NCBI RefSeq assembly: GCF_014163735.1
Contig: NZ_JACJDV010000004.1
Coordinates: 62,001-126,000, forward strand
Reading direction: 5' to 3'
From: Shewanella sp. SR44-3
GTDB taxonomy: Bacteria > Pseudomonadota > Gammaproteobacteria > Enterobacterales > Shewanellaceae
DNA: 64,000 bases
Part shown: positions 8,583 to 16,279 of the stretch, piece after piece
How the letters are laid out: the number at the start of each line of letters is the position of its first letter
Numbering within the stretch: position 1 is the first letter of the stretch
Notes under the pieces: generated by a model
Told to the model about the DNA's origin: nothing
What the model saw: only the letters and a program-made list of their open reading frames with translations
Databases searched by the model: none
Translations under genes and position numbers: made by a program

Positions 8583-9935
8583 CTATAAATTATTCTGAGA
8601 TTGAAGAATCGATAACACAGTGGCGAGTTTACTCTCAAGCTCGCTCCATTCAGCCTCTGGAGTCGAGCCTGGTACTATCCCCGCTCCAGCAAATAGACTT
8701 ATTTTGTCTTGCTGCACCAACGCACTGCGTATCGCTACTGCAAATTCACTTTTTTGATGACCGATAAAACCACAAGCCCCGGCGTACCAGCCTCTGTCAT
8801 AGCCTTCATTGTTACGGATAAACTTAAGCGCATGCTCACAGGGCAAACCAGCAACGGCAGGAGTGGGATGCAATACTTGCAATATGTGCTTATCTTGTAC
8901 TTCAGGCTTAAGCTTGGCTGAAATCATCCCTCTAAGATGCTGAATATGGTTTTGTTTAAAAATATGCGGCTGTTTATCTGCGTTTAACTCAGCACTCAAT
9001 GGTGTTAACGCTTGAATGATGTGACTGTGTACTAGGCGATGCTCATGATTGTTTTTAGCATCTTTAAGAAGGTCGGTATCATGCTGAGTGTTGACGTCAT
9101 CAATGCATAAACTGGTTCCTGCTAACGCTTCAGTGAACAGTTGTCTGCCTTGCCTTAAGTAGAGCCGTTCAGGTGAACAAGAAATAAAATGTTGTCCATT
9201 CTCAAACAAAAAACCAAATTGGAAGCTATTTGGATTGCACTGTTGCCATTGCTGCAATAGCGACCATGGGTTGATAGGGGTGGATAAATTAAATTGGCTA
9301 CGCCGAGACAGCACTATTTTACTATTTTCAGTTTGCAGCTCTTGCTCAACCACGTGGCTAACCAAGTTTTGCCAGCCAAGTTTGCTGGGTTGATCATGCC
9401 TATCGATGATTTTTACTGTGCTTAAGTGCTGTGCTTTGTGCTGATTTTGAGCTTCAAGTTGAGTTGGATCCATTGGCTCAACTGAGTCAGTAAGCGTTTG
9501 AAGTAGAAGGCTGGCGGCGTCACATTCTGCGTGTTTGTTTTGCTCTGAAAAACAAAAGTTTACTAAAAGTTTGATTTTGGTGTGGCTATGCCTAAGCTCT
9601 AATCTAGGAAGAATAAAGCGGCATTGTCCAAAGCTTGGCCAAGGAGCTGCATTTATATCAAACCCTAGGCCACCATAACAGCTCATGGTTTCGGGTAATG
9701 AAGGCAAGGTGCTTATATCAGTGAAGACTTGGCATTGGCCTATGCAGGCGATATCTTGATCATTGTCTCGGCCATGCCAATATATTTGCGGTAATGCTTG
9801 CTGCTGTGCTAGCCAAGGTAATAACGGAAAACTGACAATATCAATGCTAAGTTGATGATAACCAAGCGGGGTTTTTCCATGCTTAAGCTCTCTAATAAGA
9901 TCGTTGATTTGAGATAACAGACAGTGGCCGAGCAA
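8583..9935 (-). CDS. menF: Isochorismate synthase (menaquinone pathway)
   Basis: MenF converts chorismate to isochorismate, the first committed step of menaquinone synthesis. The 450-residue protein has the chorismate-binding fold in its C-terminal 260 residues: KIVLSRR, FLFENGQHFISCSPERL, EALAGTS, HLRG, and LHPTPAVAGLPCEHA followed by EGYDRGWYAGACGF, all standard for MenF/EntC/TrpE. The start is a TTG at 9935 with a strong AGGAG six bases upstream; no ATG fits as well. Menaquinone is essential for Shewanella anaerobic respiration. No other men genes are in the window. It is divergent from the HD-GYP gene, with a CRP-like site between. Confidence 0.92.
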   Translation of the reverse strand: MLGHCLLSQINDLIRELKHGKTPLGYHQLSIDIVSFPLLPWLAQQQALPQIYWHGRDNDQDIACIGQCQVFTDISTLPSLPETMSCYGGLGFDINAAPWPSFGQCRFILPRLELRHSHTKIKLLVNFCFSEQNKHAECDAASLLLQTLTDSVEPMDPTQLEAQNQHKAQHLSTVKIIDRHDQPSKLGWQNLVSHVVEQELQTENSKIVLSRRSQFNLSTPINPWSLLQQWQQCNPNSFQFGFLFENGQHFISCSPERLYLRQGRQLFTEALAGTSLCIDDVNTQHDTDLLKDAKNNHEHRLVHSHIIQALTPLSAELNADKQPHIFKQNHIQHLRGMISAKLKPEVQDKHILQVLHPTPAVAGLPCEHALKFIRNNEGYDRGWYAGACGFIGHQKSEFAVAIRSALVQQDKISLFAGAGIVPGSTPEAEWSELESKLATVLSILQSQNNL

Positions 9936-10035
9936 GGTGCACTCCTAAGCATTTGATAAGCGTTCGTTACTATAACTGGATTAATAATAACTTTGGTAAA
10001 TTTAGCTTTCCCTCTTAGAATAAGCGTAGCTAAGC

Positions 10036-10049
10036 GTGATCAGGATCAC
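10036..10049. promoter_or_regulatory. CRP-like binding site
   Basis: GTGATCAGGATCAC is a perfect GTGA-N6-TCAC dyad, the core of the CRP consensus. It lies 39 bases before the HD-GYP start and about 100 bases before menF, in the divergent intergenic region, so cyclic-AMP control of one or both genes is plausible. No promoter was fixed, so this is a sequence match only. Confidence 0.6.
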
Positions 10050-10087
10050 GTTTCTTGGGTGTTGGGATTTGAAGGGGTGTGGGGTCG

Positions 10088-11287
10088 ATGAGTAATACGC
10101 TTGAATCCAATGATGTGATTAAAATACCTATGAGCCGCCTAGCTTTAGGTATGTTCGTTACTGCTATCGATAATGCTAATGGCACTTTATCTATCACTAA
10201 TCCTGGCCAAATTAAAACCCAAGAATCTATTAACAAACTATTAAAAAATGGCATAAAAAGCGTATGGGTCGATGTGGAGCGCTCTGCTGACTCTTGTGGG
10301 CTCAAAAAAACATCAGCTGAGGTAGAGCTGCAAAAAGGCAATCCATTAGCTCGTAAAGCTAAACCTAGCCGAGATAGCAAGCAAGCCCAAGTTAAAGTTA
10401 TACTCAATGAAGCCAAGAGTTTAGTTCGTAAAGTGCTTTCGGAAACCTATGGTGGTAAAGCCATTGAAGTGGCTCCCTTCGAAGAAATTGCAGATAAAAT
10501 GATTGAGTCTGTAATGGACGATGCTGATGCGATGAAGTGTATTTCGGCGCTGCGTACTAAAGATGCATATTTGTTAGAGCACTCAGTTAATGTGGCCTTT
10601 TTATTGGTCACGTTTGGCAAGCATTTGGGTTTAGATAAGGATTTGCTTAAGCAGATGGCTGTTGGCGGGATTTTACATGATATTGGTAAAATTAAAGTCG
10701 ACAATGAAATTCTGCATAAGCCAGGTAAGTTAACTCCACAAGAGTTTGAGCATATGAAATTGCATCAAGTGTATGCCGTAGACATCATGGCGCAAACCCA
10801 AGGTTTGTCTCAGGTGAGCAAGGATGTGTGCTTGATGCATCATGAGAAGCTTGATGGCCGAGGTTATCCCAAGGGCCTTAAAGGTGATGAAATCCCTTTA
10901 CATGGCCGCATGAGCTGTATTGTGGATATTTTCGATGCGTTAACTGCAACTCGTTGTTATAAAGAAGCCATGAGTCCCGCTGCAGCCTTTAAAATTCTTA
11001 TTAGCCTCACGCCGTTTCATTTAGACCAAGCCTTGGTTTATGAGTTTATTCGCTGCGTAGGTATTTACCCCGTAGGCTCAGTCGTTCAGCTGTCCGATGA
11101 ACGAATAGGTATAGTCTGGGAGGCTAAAAATCGCGATGCACTGCATCCTGTCGTGAAGTGTTTTTATTCGCTGAAGCATAAGCGCTACACTGAAGTTACC
11201 ATGGTTGATTTACGTAAATCTGAAGTAAATATAGAGCGTGGGGTATCGCCGGGAACCCTAGATGTCGATCCTACACCTTTCTATTAA
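10088..11287 (+). CDS. HD-GYP domain cyclic-di-GMP phosphodiesterase
   Basis: A 399-residue cytoplasmic protein. Residues 1-120 are a DUF3391-type N-terminal domain (IPMSRLALGMFVTAIDN). Residues about 140-310 are an HD-GYP phosphodiesterase domain: LLEHSVNVAFLL, GGILHDIGKI with the metal-binding HD, and HHEKLDGRGYP carrying the HHxxxDGxGYP signature, then DIFDALTA. All metal ligands are present, so it should hydrolyse cyclic-di-GMP. It carries no receiver or membrane domain. The ATG at 10088 is preferred; an in-frame GTG nine bases earlier is possible, and AAGGGG precedes both. A CRP-like site lies just upstream. Confidence 0.9.
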   Translation: MSNTLESNDVIKIPMSRLALGMFVTAIDNANGTLSITNPGQIKTQESINKLLKNGIKSVWVDVERSADSCGLKKTSAEVELQKGNPLARKAKPSRDSKQAQVKVILNEAKSLVRKVLSETYGGKAIEVAPFEEIADKMIESVMDDADAMKCISALRTKDAYLLEHSVNVAFLLVTFGKHLGLDKDLLKQMAVGGILHDIGKIKVDNEILHKPGKLTPQEFEHMKLHQVYAVDIMAQTQGLSQVSKDVCLMHHEKLDGRGYPKGLKGDEIPLHGRMSCIVDIFDALTATRCYKEAMSPAAAFKILISLTPFHLDQALVYEFIRCVGIYPVGSVVQLSDERIGIVWEAKNRDALHPVVKCFYSLKHKRYTEVTMVDLRKSEVNIERGVSPGTLDVDPTPFY

Positions 11288-11421
11288 AAAGGCTGTGACT
11301 TTGTATCGTGCAAAGTCATTGCCTTAGTTAATCTAGCTATGTGTTATGTGTAATAGATCTTGGATGAGAATGGTCATCTTATTGATAATACAATTTTTAC
11401 ATTATCAATTAAGGGGGAAAG

Positions 11422-11571
11422 ATGACCGCATCAATACGTGCCAGTTTAATACTGCTGCTAGCCATATCGGCACTGCTTGCCTCTTTCTACACCTCGGGTC
11501 TGACTCAGGCCGTCATTGAACTCAGTGCCTTCTTCATTCTTTTAGGCTTGGTTATCCGCAGTCAAAAATAG
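11422..11571 (+). CDS. Small hydrophobic membrane protein (49 aa)
   Basis: An ATG at 11422 preceded by a strong AAGGGGG opens a 49-codon frame. The product begins MTASIRASLILLLAISALLA, has two hydrophobic stretches (residues about 7-22 and 30-45) joined by a short polar turn, and ends VIRSQK. This is a typical two-helix small membrane protein. It ends 34 bases from the convergent YeiH-like gene. Support comes from the ribosome-binding site and the hydrophobic pattern; the family is not recognised. Confidence 0.65.
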   Translation: MTASIRASLILLLAISALLASFYTSGLTQAVIELSAFFILLGLVIRSQK

Positions 11572-11605
11572 CCAGTTGAATTCACCATTTTAGTGTTCAG
11601 TTCGG

Positions 11606-12574
11606 TTAGTTTCTCATTAAAATTATGTAGCCTAAAGATAAGCTTCCTATCGCAAGCCAAAGTAATACCCCTAAAAGTAATGGTTTTGGGCCAGCGGCTT
11701 GCATTTTTTTCAAGGTGATTGAGGCACCAATAAAGAATAAACATAAGATCAGCAGTTGTTTAGAGGCGCTAAATAGCACTTGATAGTGTTCGGAAGGGAA
11801 AAAGTGCGCCACGGCGATAGCCAGGCAATAAAATACAATAAAGTAGGGCAGGTTGAGTTTGTTTTTGGTTCCACCAAACAGCATGGCGCTGAGTAACGCT
11901 ATAGGAATAATCCACAAGGCCCGGGCAAGTTTTATAGTGGTGGCGGTTTTTAAGGCTTCATCACCGAATGTTGCCGCCGCGCCAACCACAGATGAAGTGT
12001 CGTGAATCGCGATGGCGCTCCAGACGCCAAATTCATATTGACTCAAACTCAAGGCATGACCAATGGCAGGGAATACAAACAAGGCCACTGAATTGAGCAT
12101 AAATACACAGGCTAAAGCCACAGCGATTTGCTCACCTTTAGCATTAATCGCTGGCGCAACAGCCGCAATGGCGCTGCCTCCGCAAATAGCCGTCCCAGCA
12201 CCAATTAAATGACCAATTTTACTGTTTACGCTAAGTGCTTTCGTCAGGTAAAAACTTAACCCAAGGGTGAAAAAAATCGAGCCGATGATTAAGCCCAAAT
12301 TGCCTAAACTGGCTTCAATAGCTTCTGTGACATTAATACCAAAACCTAAACCGACAATGGAAAACGCCAGTAGTTTTTTAGTCATGAGGGTTAAATTAAC
12401 TTCCCTAGGTACCAAGTTTACACTGGCGAGGGAGAAACCAAGCACTAGTGCGACAGGGGAAGAAATTAACGGCGTTAGGCATAGACCTGCCAGTAATAAG
12501 AACATGGCCCAAGGAAGGGTAAAGTTTTGTTTAATGCGGTTAAATAGATTCATCAGTAAAAACTTAGTCGCCAT
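11606..12574 (-). CDS. YeiH-family putative sulfate exporter (UPF0324)
   Basis: An inner-membrane protein of about 322 residues with nine to ten membrane helices. Family marks are the GTAICGGSAIAAVAPAI segment near residue 130 and the AIHDTSSVVGAA segment near residue 195, both diagnostic for the YeiH/YadS putative sulfate exporter family. The function of the family is not well proved. Start choice is uncertain: ATG at 12574 is given, ATG at 12553 (MNLFNRIKQ) is equally plausible, and neither has a clear ribosome-binding site. It stands alone, with no LysR gene beside it as seen in E. coli. Confidence 0.82.
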   Translation of the reverse strand: MATKFLLMNLFNRIKQNFTLPWAMFLLLAGLCLTPLISSPVALVLGFSLASVNLVPREVNLTLMTKKLLAFSIVGLGFGINVTEAIEASLGNLGLIIGSIFFTLGLSFYLTKALSVNSKIGHLIGAGTAICGGSAIAAVAPAINAKGEQIAVALACVFMLNSVALFVFPAIGHALSLSQYEFGVWSAIAIHDTSSVVGAAATFGDEALKTATTIKLARALWIIPIALLSAMLFGGTKNKLNLPYFIVFYCLAIAVAHFFPSEHYQVLFSASKQLLILCLFFIGASITLKKMQAAGPKPLLLGVLLWLAIGSLSLGYIILMRN

Positions 12575-12742
12575 AAAAGCGCGGATCAAAGCGTGAATGC
12601 TGGCTTGGATGATCCCTTGAATGAGAACTTGAGTATAACCTTGCTGATGATGATAAGACAGTGAAGTAATGGTAAAACTTGAGCCAAGTCCTCGAAAAAT
12701 AGCGTTAAGGATTTAGCTCAGGCCTTAGGTAAAAGATGTAGA

Positions 12743-13252
12743 TTATAGGCAGTAATCGCTGCCATCTTTAGCTGTCACGTTTAGTGGCCTTGTTAGCATG
12801 TCTTGATTAAGCAGACTGGTCCATTCTTGAGTAAGCTGCTTATGAGGCATGGCCTGTAGCAATACATCGTTCACTCCAGCTTGGTCTTGGCAACCTAACA
12901 GGCCTTGGCGATCAATATTGATGGCAAGGTGGGTTTTTCCATCTTTTAATACCAAACAGCTAGGGTCGCTTTTGTGGCCACTTAATGCCACAAATTGGCG
13001 CGGGCGCTTAAGGCCGCTTTGGCTGCCATCAGCCATAAACGCAATTAAATGGGTGTAATAGACTAAATAGCTGATCACTTCCTGATGTGAACCTTGAGAA
13101 AGTGGAAAGTGACGGTCGAGAAATTGTTTTGCTTTTGCACTCGGGGTTGATTCTTCCACCACACCTTGAGTTAAGGCTGCGACCTTGTTTGCCTCTGAGT
13201 TAGAGCCAAGATTTTGATTAGTATCAATGTTATTCATTAATGACATATTCAT
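12743..13252 (-). CDS. Hypothetical protein divergent from the XRE/DUF3612 regulator
   Basis: A 169-residue soluble protein beginning MNMSLMNNIDTNQN. The ATG at 13252 has AAGGA eight bases upstream, better than the longer frame starting at 13291. The N-terminal 45 residues are Asn/Ser-rich and probably disordered. The rest looks folded, with two Cys near residues 95 and 115 and a C-terminal SDYCL. No signal peptide or membrane helix. I do not recognise a family. It is divergent from the XRE regulator, with operator-like repeats between, so it may be that regulator's target. Confidence 0.62.
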   Translation of the reverse strand: MNMSLMNNIDTNQNLGSNSEANKVAALTQGVVEESTPSAKAKQFLDRHFPLSQGSHQEVISYLVYYTHLIAFMADGSQSGLKRPRQFVALSGHKSDPSCLVLKDGKTHLAINIDRQGLLGCQDQAGVNDVLLQAMPHKQLTQEWTSLLNQDMLTRPLNVTAKDGSDYCL

Positions 13253-13383
13253 CGCTGTATCCTTTTTAGTGTTGTTGGTGCAATTATTCAAGTGGTATTT
13301 TCAGTTTGGTTAGCAGTACAGGCTCAAAAATATCGCTTGCTCCGATTGCTTAGTTTGTAGTCTAAAACAATTTTGGCTACAAT

Positions 13384-13418
13384 TTCACAATAAAAATTTT
13401 ACAATGTGAATTTTACAA
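13384..13418. promoter_or_regulatory. Operator-like repeats before the XRE regulator
   Basis: TTCACA (13384-13389) and TGTGAA (13405-13410) form a dyad. The octamer TTTTACAA occurs twice (13397-13404 and 13411-13418), 14 bases apart. They lie immediately before the XRE gene and about 150 bases from the divergent gene. Binding by the regulator itself is an inference. Confidence 0.45.
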
Positions 13419-13419
13419 A

Positions 13420-14946
13420 ATGCGTAACGATCAAAGCTTAATGCGAAAGTCTCATTTTTTAGGAACCAAGATACGCAATCTACGTAAGCGCAACCATTTG
13501 ACCATGGAAGACTTGTCGGCTCGTTGCGTGCGCATGGATGCCGGTTCAGCCCCCTCAGTGTCTTATTTGTCTATGATAGAGCGGGGCAAGCGAGTACCGA
13601 GCGCCGCCATGCTCAGTGTGATTGCTGCTGTATTTCAAAAGGAGCTTGAATGGTTCCTCGATGATGTGCCTGAAGAAGCCTCCATTACCCCAGACAAGGG
13701 CCGTCACGGTGGCATAAGCGGTATGGCATTGGAGCCAAGCTTCTTATTTTCCAACGATATTTTACAAATCGCCATCCCTGAGATGTTGTCACAAACAGGC
13801 ACCACTGGTCGTCAGTTTGCCCATCTACTGATCCGTGCTCACCAAGAGCATCACCAAAATCATTTTCCCGATCTTGAGCGCGCCGCAGAAGATATAGGCC
13901 AGAAACGCATGCCACTGAGCGCTGATGACATGCTGGATATTGCCAAAGGCATGGGGTTGCGTATCAAATGGATCGATGCAACTCCCCAGGAGGTCATTGA
14001 CGAAATGGGGCTAAGTTCTCGCCAACTGGTAACCTCATTTTTTGAACCTCCCAGTACTATTTTCGTTAACAAAGCCCTAAAAAATAGACCTTACAGGCTG
14101 AAATACGACCTGGCTGTGCATATCGGTCACTGCGTTTTACACAATAAAGATGGCCTTAAAAGTGTGATGACATCGGGCCGTAGAGAAGACAGTGCCGATG
14201 ATGGTACTCAATCTAATTCACTTAATGCACAGGATATTCTTCATGCTTGGCGTGACTTTGAATCTAGCTTTTTTGCCGGCGCCTTACTCTGCCCTAAAGT
14301 CCCCTTTAGGCAGCTTTTAGACCGCAGCGGCTATGAGATTGATGTACACAAACAATTGCAGGTGTCGGCATCGGTAGCGATGCGGCGCATGACAGTGGTG
14401 TCGCCTTATCCTCACTGGCATTATTTTGATGCCTACGCTCAAGGAAAACTGCAGGCCGTTTATCGAGGCAATGGCATTCCACTGCCTTGGGGCAATATGC
14501 GCTTAGTGCAAGATCCTTGTCAGCACTGGGCGGTATTTAGAATGATAAATGAGCCTACAGTTGGCACTTCTGCACAAATTTCAATTCTGGACGTGGGTAA
14601 CGAGCCAAGAATTTACTGTTGTGAGTCGATAAAAGTTGACGATTCCGCCGGTAACGCCCACGTACTTTGCGCTGGTATCGATCTAAATCCCGCCATTGAA
14701 GCCCAAGGCAAAAATGCGCTCTCCATCGCTCAGGATTTAAAGCAGGCTTGTGTGGATTCGGGAGGTTCAGTCGTTATTCCGAAAAAGATAAAGCAAGATT
14801 TAACCAGCGTCGCCAAAATTCTTAATATCAACTGGATAGAACGTGGAATTAAAAATGAAGCACGGCTTATTTGCTCCCGAGGCGGCGTCTGCCCCAGGCA
14901 ACCTAGCTGCTACGCCGCAGGTAAAGCAGTGTGTGGTGATGAATAA
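13420..14946 (+). CDS. XRE-family transcriptional regulator with DUF3612 domain
   Basis: A 508-residue regulator. Residues about 10-70 are a helix-turn-helix of the Cro/CI type (LGTKIRNLRKRNHLTMEDLS and SVSYLSMIERGKRVPS). The remainder matches the large DUF3612/short-chain-acyl regulator architecture, related to RamB/PrpC-type regulators with a peptidase-like middle domain; the usual HExxH zinc motif is not obvious. The C-terminus has a Cys cluster (CSRGGVCPRQPSCYAAGKAVC) that could bind metal or a cluster. In Shewanella such genes are often near glyoxylate-shunt genes, but none are visible here. The start at 13420 lacks a good ribosome-binding site; ATG at 13441 is an alternative. Confidence 0.8.
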   Translation: MRNDQSLMRKSHFLGTKIRNLRKRNHLTMEDLSARCVRMDAGSAPSVSYLSMIERGKRVPSAAMLSVIAAVFQKELEWFLDDVPEEASITPDKGRHGGISGMALEPSFLFSNDILQIAIPEMLSQTGTTGRQFAHLLIRAHQEHHQNHFPDLERAAEDIGQKRMPLSADDMLDIAKGMGLRIKWIDATPQEVIDEMGLSSRQLVTSFFEPPSTIFVNKALKNRPYRLKYDLAVHIGHCVLHNKDGLKSVMTSGRREDSADDGTQSNSLNAQDILHAWRDFESSFFAGALLCPKVPFRQLLDRSGYEIDVHKQLQVSASVAMRRMTVVSPYPHWHYFDAYAQGKLQAVYRGNGIPLPWGNMRLVQDPCQHWAVFRMINEPTVGTSAQISILDVGNEPRIYCCESIKVDDSAGNAHVLCAGIDLNPAIEAQGKNALSIAQDLKQACVDSGGSVVIPKKIKQDLTSVAKILNINWIERGIKNEARLICSRGGVCPRQPSCYAAGKAVCGDE

Positions 14947-14962
14947 GTTTAGCTGTGTGTGA

Positions 14963-14998
14963 CCCTTAAATAGACAGCAAAGCGCACTCATTTAAGGG
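14963..14998. repeat. Inverted repeat after the XRE gene
   Basis: CCCTTAAAT (14963-14971) and ATTTAAGGG (14990-14998) pair perfectly over an 18-base loop, 17 bases after the XRE stop. There is no T run, so it is not a standard intrinsic terminator. The rest of the gap to 15,249 contains no supported gene. Confidence 0.5.
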
Positions 14999-15249
14999 CG
15001 AGTGCCTAAGCGTTTGATAGCAAATTGCACTGAGTCGTTAGCCTCTTGGCGCAGCAAGATGTAACAGGTCTCTTAAGTCAGTTTTTTCGTGCGGCTTCCG
15101 ACTCCACACACGGATGAGTTTTAGCTAAAGCTAAAGTAAAAATCTAGGAAGTGATCGATGGGAGTGTTGGTGTTGAGTTGGGAGGGTTAGCCAAGGGGGG
15201 TTAACCCCTTAAGACCAAGCACGTACTGAATAACAATCAAGAGTGGTGA

Positions 15250-15411
15250 TTAACGCTTGTTATTAGATTTAGTGCTAATGAAAAATGAAAATACATAAGT
15301 GCTTAATACCGCAATTAAACAGCTTTTCTGCAATAGATCAATGGCTAAATGACGACTCTGCTTACGGGCTTTATTAAGTGGCGTTAAGATAGATTTTTTT
15401 AGCTTTGTCAT
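15250..15411 (-). CDS. Small basic membrane protein (53 aa)
   Basis: On the minus strand an ATG at 15411 follows AAGGAA with good spacing and opens 53 codons: MTKLKKSILTPLNKARKQSR, then a hydrophobic segment (residues about 29-46, CLIAVLSTYVFSFF), then a short basic tail. This is a single-pass small membrane protein with a strongly positive N-terminus. The family is not recognised. It stands alone, and an AT-rich promoter-like region lies upstream at about 15,420-15,500. The remaining gap, 15,500-15,740, holds nothing I can support. Confidence 0.6.
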   Translation of the reverse strand: MTKLKKSILTPLNKARKQSRHLAIDLLQKSCLIAVLSTYVFSFFISTKSNNKR

Positions 15412-15748
15412 GGGTATTCCTTGGGTTTGTATCTGAATTTAGAGAGCCGCAATATCAATAATGATGAATTTATAATAGTGTAAAAAGATAATTAATCTGA
15501 TTATGAGTGTAATTATTAGTGCCCTAATTAATATTTGAACATATTCTGCGTCTTATAGCAATTTTAAAGCCGATTTTATGTGCAACATCAGCAAGGTAGT
15601 GACGGCAAAAATGATGCTTAAACTCAGTTAGACTGGGGCTCTTGGGATTGTGATAATAATTGTGCTTAGTTTGATCGCTGCTAGCCGTGGGGGTGAAGAA
15701 AGCCCTTTTAAAAAGAAAACTGCTTTACAAGAAAAACGCAACATCGCA

Positions 15749-15765
15749 ATATCTCGATATCTAAA
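15749..15765. promoter_or_regulatory. Candidate ArsR operator before arsR
   Basis: ATATC-TC-GATAT (15749-15760) is an inverted repeat, continuing into CGATATCTAAA (15755-15765). The same eleven bases recur before the aldehyde dehydrogenase gene. The site lies 19 bases before the arsR start, fitting autoregulation. Confidence 0.6.
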
Positions 15766-15783
15766 AATGATTAAGGATAGGAA

Positions 15784-16089
15784 ATGGATCTTAATCTTGT
15801 TATCAAGGCGCTGGGTAATCCAATGCGGATGCAAATTTTGAATTGGCTTAAAGCGCCAAAGCAGAATTTTCCAGTAGAGTCTCAGCTGGTGGATGCCGAT
15901 GTAGACGGCGTGTGCGTCAGCATCATTCAAGAGAAGTCTGGCCTGTCTCAATCGACGATTTCTGTGTATTTGGCCACGTTGCAGCGTGCGGGTTTAGTGA
16001 ATGCCAAGCGCATTGGCCCATGGACCTATTATCAAAGGGATGAGCAAAATATTAAGCTGTTTTTGTCTCAGCTTGAGCTGCAGCTCTAG
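15784..16089 (+). CDS. ArsR-family winged-helix transcriptional regulator
   Basis: A 101-residue protein starting MDLNLVIKALGNPMRMQILNWL, the usual first helix of the ArsR/SmtB fold. The recognition helix is at SGLSQSTISVYLATLQRAGLV (about residues 56-76) and the wing at AKRIGPWTYYQRDE. It has only one Cys and no CxxC metal motif, so it is probably not a metal sensor of the classical type; small-molecule or redox sensing is possible. AAGGA lies just upstream of the ATG. It sits 190 bases before the aldehyde dehydrogenase and oxygenase genes and shares a repeated operator motif with them, so it probably controls them. Confidence 0.88.
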   Translation: MDLNLVIKALGNPMRMQILNWLKAPKQNFPVESQLVDADVDGVCVSIIQEKSGLSQSTISVYLATLQRAGLVNAKRIGPWTYYQRDEQNIKLFLSQLELQL

Positions 16090-16196
16090 CCAGAACCACT
16101 AAAGCTGCTAAATACCAGCTTTAGTGGCAAGCTAATCATAATTGCACTGACTTATATAAATTTACTGAATTTAGTTACAACCTAGTTATAACTACT

Positions 16197-16218
16197 GGTA
16201 TCGAAAAATAACGATATC
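16197..16218. promoter_or_regulatory. Candidate ArsR operator before the aldehyde dehydrogenase
   Basis: GGTATCG and CGATATC form a near-perfect dyad with an eight-base spacer, and CGATATCTAAA (16212-16222) repeats the motif found before arsR. The site is about 60 bases upstream of the dehydrogenase start. Confidence 0.6.
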
Positions 16219-16279
16219 TAAATATTTAATTATCGCTTGTTTCGTTGTTCTCAACGAGGCATAGCAAAGGAAAACCAGC

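Noticed and set aside
12267..12596. A 109-codon plus-strand frame opposite the YeiH-like gene
   Set aside because: It is an antisense shadow of a well-supported membrane protein gene.
15650..15841. A 63-codon frame starting with GTG before arsR
   Set aside because: It overlaps the arsR start and its operator dyad, and its second half is merely arsR sequence in another frame.
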